A stretch of DNA of 64,000 nt, taken from positions 62,001 through 126,000 of the forward strand of contig CH003098.1 of the NCBI GenBank assembly GCA_000149265.1. Direction: 5' to 3'. This DNA comes from Ciona savignyi (taxonomy: Eukaryota; Chordata; Ascidiacea; Phlebobranchia; Cionidae). The notes beneath the pieces were generated by a model. The model did not search any database and was not told where the DNA came from. It saw only the letters and a program-made list of their open reading frames with translations. Shown here in pieces: positions 61,701 through 64,000 of the stretch (position 1 is the first letter of the stretch; every line of letters begins with the position of its first letter). The translations under genes and the position numbers were made by a program.

Positions 61701-63848
61701 GTTAGATTCAGGCAATGTCTGCTAACTGCCATGCATAAAAAATGCCTCAAAAACACACTGCAGAAGCATCGGTAAACCATCTACTTCTGTTTTACCACAC
61801 CCAGGAAAATTAAACTTGGGTATTCTATTCCAAGCATGCGTTGTTACTCAATAAACCATCGCTTTACATGTTGTTGACAAGCCAGCAACGCTTCTTCAAA
61901 GTTGAGTTTCGTTTCATTAATCTTGTGGCAGTATTGGCGAAACGGTTCCCAGCCATCCTGGCATGCAGGGGTGCACTTCGACTCCTGGTTTGGATTTTTC
62001 TCCCACTCGCCCAGTTCATTGCATCTGTATTTAACTATTGGAGGTAGATTAGAGCATTTTCATATATTCATGCTTTGCGAACTTACTTGATAATTTACTT
62101 GGTCCAGCCATCATGTCCCCATCACACTTGTACACTGCGGCTTGGTTGTAGAGCAGGAATGAGGGTGAGATCAACTCTGCTGATTCCACTTGGAAGCCAA
62201 TTGCCGAGCATACGATCACTGTGATGACATCATATATGACATCACAAGATGTGACATCACAAGATGTGACATCACAAGATGTGACGTCACAAGATTTGAC
62301 ATCACAAGATGTGACATCACAAGATATGACATCACAAGATATGACATCACAAGATGTGACATCACAAGATGACATCACAAGATATGACATCACAAGATAT
62401 GACATTACAAGATATGACACCACAACCCACCTTTGCAAGCAGCAGGTTCAGGAGTCCATATTCCGTTTATACACTCGGTGGAATGGCGGGTTACCCCCTT
62501 GGCAACCCAGTGACCCACAAGACACTGGGTCATCACACTGCTGCGGTACTCGAACCCATGCACAGTGGCCGAGTACTCGTGCATCGCTGTCTCCGAGTGA
62601 TGCAAACTCTCCGGGATCACATGACATGTCCGGTCTGCGATGTCAAAACTAATTGTGTGGATAGAATAGGATAGGATATTCATGTTTATCCCCGTGAATG
62701 GGAAAACCAATGGGGTTAAAAAGGTATGGGCAATCATCAGATCACCTCACGCCCACCGCCAGGTTACCAGAGCTTTTGCAGTGTGTTGTTTATGATAGAC
62801 ACGTTCCTTCAATTTTGTAGAACCCATTAAACCGCTGGGTTCAGAAAATGTCCAGTAACTGCCTTGCCCAATGACACAACCGACTAGCTAGCGACCAGTT
62901 TCGCACCTTCAACCTTTCGATTGAAAGGCGACGCACTTAACCGCCAGACTAACCGGCTGGACAAATAATTCTACAACTAATGTACTCACGGCACTTAGGC
63001 ACGGGGCAGGACTTTCTTATAGATGCCGCTTCATCGATATAACACCATGGCCCAGTCATAGATCTGTGATGGAGGAAACAGCCATAATGACATTATCACC
63101 ATCATTTATGATGAAATCTACCCAGTTGGATTCCTGCAGTAGTTATGCACAGGCACCCCGTCGTCGATGTGGTCTTTCCATGAGATACAAATTCCTTCCA
63201 ATGTGATGTTCCATGAACCAATATATTCCATTCCTATCCCCCGGTAGCATTCCGGCTCTGAGATATTTAGATATATGTGCCAAGATATCACATAATACGC
63301 AACATAAGAAATAATATAATTGATGCCTTAAAAAGTGCAATGTTTAAAAATAAGGTTGACACTTACAAGCTTAATTTAATGACACACTATAGTTTTATTG
63401 TCATCAAGCAACATTTTAGTCCGTTAAGACGTTTAGGTTAGATTTTGGAATCCTCATGTTTTATAATGATAATTGCTAGTAACACAATATGTGACCTGCG
63501 ATTATTGATATTTTTTACAAGTATTATTGCAGCCATAAAATTTACTAAAACACATCATACCAGCTTGGCAGAAGAATGAAAACGCTTCATCTCCAGCCAC
63601 CGGATTCCACTTTCCATCCTCATCTATAGCAACCTTGGTGCTTGGGCAATAATCAATCAGGCATTCATCCTTCACCAGTTCCCCCTATATGTTACCATGT
63701 CATATATTACCACTACTTATACCTAGAACTTACTCTTTCATTACGAACAAAGCACCACGGGAAATCAGAATGAATCCCGGGGTTCCTACAATAATTCTCC
63801 TCCAGTTCTCGGTAGACTATCCGTTCGCTTTCCGGCCAAAACTCGCAC
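34794..63848 (-). CDS. Polycystin-1-like receptor with kringle, C-type lectin, Link, ~31 sushi and galactose-binding-like ectodomain (partial, >=64 exons)
   Basis: One continuous minus-strand model of about 10.8 kb coding (~3,600 residues); the 5' end lies beyond the right edge. N to C: kringle (partial), CCP-like segment, kringle, CCP x2, C-type lectin-like region, Link module, a C-type-lectin-like end (KFICR), about 29 CCP modules, galactose-binding-like domain, TM1, PLAT/LH2, TM2-TM5, stop. Codon phases join at almost every splice; one junction uses GC-AG, one exon needs a one-base correction, and two donors (48470 and about 35514) are uncertain. TM1-PLAT-TM2.. is the polycystin-1 family signature. 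The last exon ends right after TM5, so TM6-TM11 (the channel part) are absent. It may act as an adhesion or matrix/ligand-sensing receptor; that is inference. Could instead be two genes if the internal signal-peptide exon at 59044-59113 starts a transcript. Confidence 0.82.
36580..36840 (+). mobile_element. Diverged SINE
   Basis: Recognisable blocks in order: GGTTTAAAACTGGTTGCTAGC, a weak GGGCA..TTA stretch, AGTGGATTAATGG, and the tail GGGGATAAATATAAATATCC. Strongly mutated compared with the young copies. It lies in the intron between 36156-36527 and 36984-37091. Confidence 0.6.
37868..38070 (-). repeat. Dispersed repeat family B, copy in reverse orientation
   Basis: Reverse complement shows the family landmarks: a TTTAGTTTA start, a TTTTTTGCC-CTAG variant, AAAAACG..CAGTCGTT, and GGACGTGGCCGCCAAACC. 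Compare 47862-48027 and 54988-55150. Confidence 0.55.
38346..39022 (-). other. Polycystin-like: galactose-binding/discoidin-like domain next to TM1
   Basis: Exons: 38891-39022, 38650-38837, 38346-38546; the domain ends in the first part of 38089-38292. Recognisable elements are IWDGDPITSWRPTATNN (the jelly-roll 'DGDPxTxWxS' pattern), MTIYLGG, LGFSDDGKSF and a closing ITILGTNDL with IREIQFL. These fit the F5/8-type or related galactose-binding-like fold; the exact subfamily is unclear. Polycystin-1 proteins usually have a GAIN domain with a GPS cleavage motif here; no Cys/Trp GPS pattern is visible. Confidence 0.65.
39426..45055 (-). other. Polycystin-like: sushi/CCP array, C-terminal part (about 10 modules)
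   Basis: Exons (ascending): 39426-39565, 39625-39721, 40246-40440, 40663-40848, 42379-42662, 42986-43067, 43122-43508, 43816-43907, 44105-44207, 44281-44472, 44843-45055. Each CCP has four cysteines and a G-x-W near the end; many read C-x-x-P at the start, Y-x-C-x-x-G-Y-W-F in the middle and W-x-P-D-P before the last cysteine (for example QGYWFQRGV, GDWDPDPY). Exon 43122-43508 holds two modules; 42379-42662 holds one and a half. Exon 44843-45055 uses an acceptor giving HHKCSVPKP, which restores the first cysteine. Introns: 40849-42378 contains MITE copy 2; 39722-40245 and 39023-39425 contain decayed SINE-like sequence; 42663-42985, 43509-43815 and 44473-44842 show nothing. Confidence 0.85.
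41221..42307 (-). mobile_element. piggyBac-like non-autonomous element (MITE), copy 2, inverted relative to copy 1
   Basis: Flanked by TTAA at 41217-41220 and 42308-42311. The left end CTCTTTCCGTCCCAACTCG corresponds to the right end of copy 1, and the right end (reverse complement CTCTTTCACTCCCGGCC) to its left end. Internal landmarks are shared throughout, for example the AATCCAGCTGGGCCTGCTGA block. It lies in the intron 40849-42378 of the polycystin-like gene. Confidence 0.82.
47312..47618 (+). mobile_element. tRNA-derived SINE with canonical box B
   Basis: The head is mutated, but box B reads GGTTCGAAAC at about 47369, the exact pol III box B consensus, whereas most other copies have GGTGCGAAAC. 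The body contains a short duplication (GTGTTAAGACTGTTAACCCC). It lies antisense in an intron, about 30 bases from the donor of exon 47650-47835. Confidence 0.84.
47862..48027 (+). repeat. Dispersed repeat family B
   Basis: About 165 bp with landmarks TTTGTTTCCACGATGAAAAC, AAAAACGGCAAAACGACAG, TTAGAACACGTCTAAAAAC and TTAGACGTGGCCGCTAAACC. The same landmarks in the same order occur at 54988-55150. Class unknown; non-coding. Confidence 0.75.
52907..52985. repeat. Tandem ~41 bp duplication
   Basis: The unit TAGGCAGTAAACAGTCCT ... CAGTAGAACCTCTTC occurs twice in succession, with small differences in the middle. Intronic. Confidence 0.75.
53736..54187 (-). other. Polycystin-like: ~130-residue insert within a CCP module
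   Basis: Exons 53925-54187 and 53736-53866 lie between the first half of a CCP (54686-54856, VVCSPPPSVDG with YSCEMGYY) and its closing half (53261-53417, ending GGWTPDPKKIKC). They encode non-CCP sequence with a few cysteines and the motifs SQAIYLQWGS, CNETDIRQHWFCNQH and LDYYITTNRDTWLVH. Splice sites and phases agree on both sides, so it is part of the transcript. It may be a lectin-like fold or a degenerate additional domain; I do not recognise it. Confidence 0.6.
54236..54500 (-). mobile_element. Diverged SINE, reverse orientation
   Basis: The minus strand shows AGGTCGCCAGCAGG, CCTTGGGCAAGGCACTTAAA, CCAGTGGATTAATAGG and the tail GGGGAAAACATGAATATTC. It lies between exons 53925-54187 and 54686-54856. 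Confidence 0.68.
54988..55150 (+). repeat. Dispersed repeat family B
   Basis: Second well-preserved member of the family described at 47862; it carries GGCAAAACGACAG, AACACGTCTAAAAACC and TTAGACGTGGCCGCTAAACC. Intronic. Confidence 0.75.
56144..56412 (-). mobile_element. SINE whose tail abuts the acceptor of exon 55944-56132
   Basis: Minus-strand reading starts near 56412 (TTGGTCTAGCGATTAAGTGC), passes box B (GGTGCGAAAC) and ends with TATCCTATCCTATTC at 56144. The tail is only about 11 bases upstream of the acceptor CAG at 56133-56135. The middle of the element is rearranged. Confidence 0.83.
56440..56880. repeat. Degenerate tandem repeats (GATAAACAGGTGGC-type, then GGTTACTTTCTGA-type)
   Basis: Loose 16-20 bp units containing AGATAAACAGGTGGC/CTAAG variants fill 56440-56810. 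Three copies of a TTTTGGTTACTTTCTGA unit follow at about 56818-56876, ending just before exon 56912-57100. Confidence 0.6.
57253..57541 (+). mobile_element. tRNA-derived SINE, full length
   Basis: Head GGCCACTTGGTCTAACGG, box B region GGTGCGAAAC, full body, and a short tail AATATCCC. It is antisense to the polycystin-like gene, in the intron between 57161-57221 and 57637-57784. Confidence 0.87.
57926..58076 (-). mobile_element. SINE fragment, reverse orientation
   Basis: Minus strand: head with GGTGGTTTAGTGC and box B GGTTCGAAT, then the GGGCAAGGCACTAAACAG and GGGTTCTACCAAATT blocks. The 3' part is missing or recombined with a plus-oriented tail remnant at about 57880-57925. Confidence 0.65.
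58099..58973 (-). other. Polycystin-like: Link (hyaluronan-binding type) module
   Basis: Exons: 58837-58973, 58534-58687, 58099-58213. The first two encode a Link module: GNVFLLWEG, SYTYSEAQEKC, GAKLATEDQLNA, then C-x-C-SWGDGNVAYSV (the family's C-x-x-GWLADGxVxYPI segment) and the closing ADAWCFK (family DAYCFK). Link modules of CD44, TSG-6 and lecticans bind hyaluronan; binding here is inferred only. Exon 58099-58213 (IPWAAAVWLDNATREG, KFICR) resembles the end of a C-type lectin fold. Its donor is GC (AG|GCAAGA), a known minor splice type, and joins in phase to 57784. Introns 58214-58533 (degenerate tandem repeat) and 58688-58836. Confidence 0.82.
58270..58533. repeat. Degenerate minisatellite (GTGACCTCATGCA-type)
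   Basis: About ten 20-25 bp units with alternating motifs AGTGACC(T/C)CATGCA, AGGCACCTCTT-TACAC and GCACACAGTCGAG. They fill the intron between exons 58099-58213 and 58534-58687. Higher-order units of about 100 bp can be discerned. Confidence 0.65.
59044..59113 (-). other. Candidate alternative first exon encoding a signal peptide
   Basis: On the minus strand an ATG at 59113 opens MKNKIGVLIIALVLMLLAFL then HSCG, an ideal secretory signal with a charged start, hydrophobic core and Cys/Gly end. It is followed by a GT donor (gtaaaa) at 59043. Its end phase (one base, G) fits the Link exon at 58973 exactly, as does the upstream exon 59294-59373. It could start a shorter transcript or mark a former gene boundary. 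Confidence 0.45.
59294..62034 (-). other. Polycystin-like: C-type lectin-like region
   Basis: Exons: 61868-62034, 61315-61478, 60705-61035, 59882-60077, 59294-59373. The first encodes the end of a CCP (YRCNELGEWEKNP) and the lectin start (CQDGWEPFRQYC, FEEALLACQQH). The second carries GTLADLEDKVDFDFL and YWVGVKHY, matching the conserved LA-x-(I/L)-x-(D/E) and WIG core. The third has GGGCFTMVDANRLDDRC and KFVASRGC, the second half. Its model needs one missing base near 60885, because two frames are used in one open stretch (see findings). The last two exons (CDTTASNQFVGCQ, HYGGNYSIWVLNETLYDIC) are unrecognised linker. If exon 59882-60077 is not spliced it stops at TAA 59880-59878. Confidence 0.68.
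62087..62634 (-). other. Polycystin-like: two CCP modules between kringle and lectin
   Basis: Exons 62431-62634 (one CCP: RTCHVIPES, VMTQCLVGHWV, ECINGIWTPEPAAC) and 62087-62218 (CCP start VIVCSAIGFQVESAEL, YKCDGD), completed in 61868-62034. The acceptor at 62634 was chosen by phase over a pyrimidine-poor AG slightly upstream. A SINE tail lies about 27 bases upstream of this acceptor. The intron 62219-62430 is almost entirely a 15 bp minisatellite. Confidence 0.78.
62222..62424. repeat. 15 bp minisatellite (GACATCACAAGATGT)n
   Basis: About 13 units of GACATCACAAGAT-(G/A)T, with single-base variants and one shortened unit. Because 15 is a multiple of three, both strands stay open through the array, giving spurious repeats of SQDVT and SCDVT. 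It occupies nearly the whole intron between exons 62087-62218 and 62431-62634. Confidence 0.9.
62662..62962 (-). mobile_element. tRNA-derived SINE, full length, reverse orientation
   Basis: Minus-strand reading from the CCGGTTAGTCTGGCGGTTAA head at about 62962, box B region GGTGCGAAAC, through the body to the tail ATATCCTATCCTATTC at 62662. It is sense to the polycystin-like gene, just upstream of exon 62431-62634. Confidence 0.87.
62990..63848 (-). other. Polycystin-like: kringle domains (one partial, one complete)
   Basis: Exons: 63734-63848, 63561-63684, 63122-63257, 62990-63063. The first gives the second half of a kringle (ENYCRNPG, FPWCFVRNER); its first half should lie right of the window. 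Exon 63561-63684 closes it (DECLIDYC) and adds a CCP-like DGKWNPVAGDEAFSFFC. The second kringle is complete: ECYRGIGMEYIGSW, GICISWKD, HNYCRNPTG, GPWCYIDEAA, SCPVPKC, matching the YCRNPxG..GPWCY signature. Kringles bind lysine-bearing or other ligands in proteases and adhesion receptors. Introns 63064-63121 (58 bases, very short) and 63258-63560 hold no other signal. Confidence 0.85.
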
Positions 63849-63869
63849 CTACAATTACAACATTAAAAT

Positions 63870-64000
63870 GACACAGCAGCGATAATAATGACATACCAAC
63901 AATGACAAAACAATGATAATGACATAACAACAATGACATCACAATGATAATGACATAACAACAATGACATCACAATGATAATGACATAGCAACAATGACA
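63870..64000. repeat. 31 bp minisatellite running off the window
   Basis: The unit AATGATAATGACATAACAAC plus AATGACATCAC repeats at least three times to the right edge, with a degenerate start around 63878. It lies in the intron upstream (in transcript terms) of exon 63734-63848. Confidence 0.85.

Noticed and set aside
62220-62430. CRISPR-like array
   Set aside because: Direct 15 bp units without unique spacers in a eukaryotic intron; an ordinary minisatellite.
62190-62652. Coding repeat protein (SQDVT)n on the plus strand
   Set aside because: The frame arises from a 15 bp minisatellite inside an intron of the minus-strand gene; both strands are open for the same reason.

Overview
The window is animal nuclear DNA. 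Genes are split into many short exons (about 60-390 bases) with GT-AG introns, the background is AT-rich, and tRNA-derived SINEs, MITEs and minisatellites fill introns. Compact introns, the gene families and the repeat style suggest an invertebrate deuterostome, most likely a tunicate such as Ciona. That species guess is an inference and was not checked by a search.

Layout. (1) 193-22771, + strand: the 3' half of an LRP2/megalin-like endocytic receptor in 42 recognisable exons. It holds 9 LDL-A repeats of one cluster, an EGF pair, a YWTD propeller, an EGF, a cluster of exactly 11 LDL-A repeats, an EGF pair, a second propeller, two EGFs, one membrane helix and a tail with two NPxY motifs. (2) 23884-27095, +: a complete five-exon LRRC73-like leucine-rich-repeat gene. 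(3) 29030-31769, +: a complete three-exon NDUFA6 (LYR protein of mitochondrial complex I). (4) 31803-34793: a gene-free convergent interval with a pair of ~450 bp direct repeats and a SINE. (5) 34794-63848, - strand, continuing past the right edge: one very large gene of at least 64 exons (~3,600 residues in the window). Its order is two kringles, two sushi/CCP modules, a C-type lectin-like region, a Link module, about 29 more CCP modules (one with a long insert), a galactose-binding-like domain, TM1, a PLAT/LH2 domain and four more membrane helices, then a stop with a poly(A) signal. The PLAT-flanking C-terminus identifies it as a polycystin-1-like receptor without the cation-channel half.

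The polycystin-like gene is the most unusual item: the polycystin membrane module is joined to a complement/lectin/hyaluronan-type ectodomain and no GPS motif is visible. Other points of note are two apparent one-base frameshifts in otherwise conserved exons, SINE tails lying just before three splice acceptors, a matched pair of TTAA-flanked piggyBac-like MITEs in the two large genes, and an internal signal-peptide-like exon in phase with the Link exon.

All exon boundaries were read by eye from splice consensus, codon phase and domain continuity. Expect occasional errors of a few bases, and wrong choices where alternative splice sites exist.
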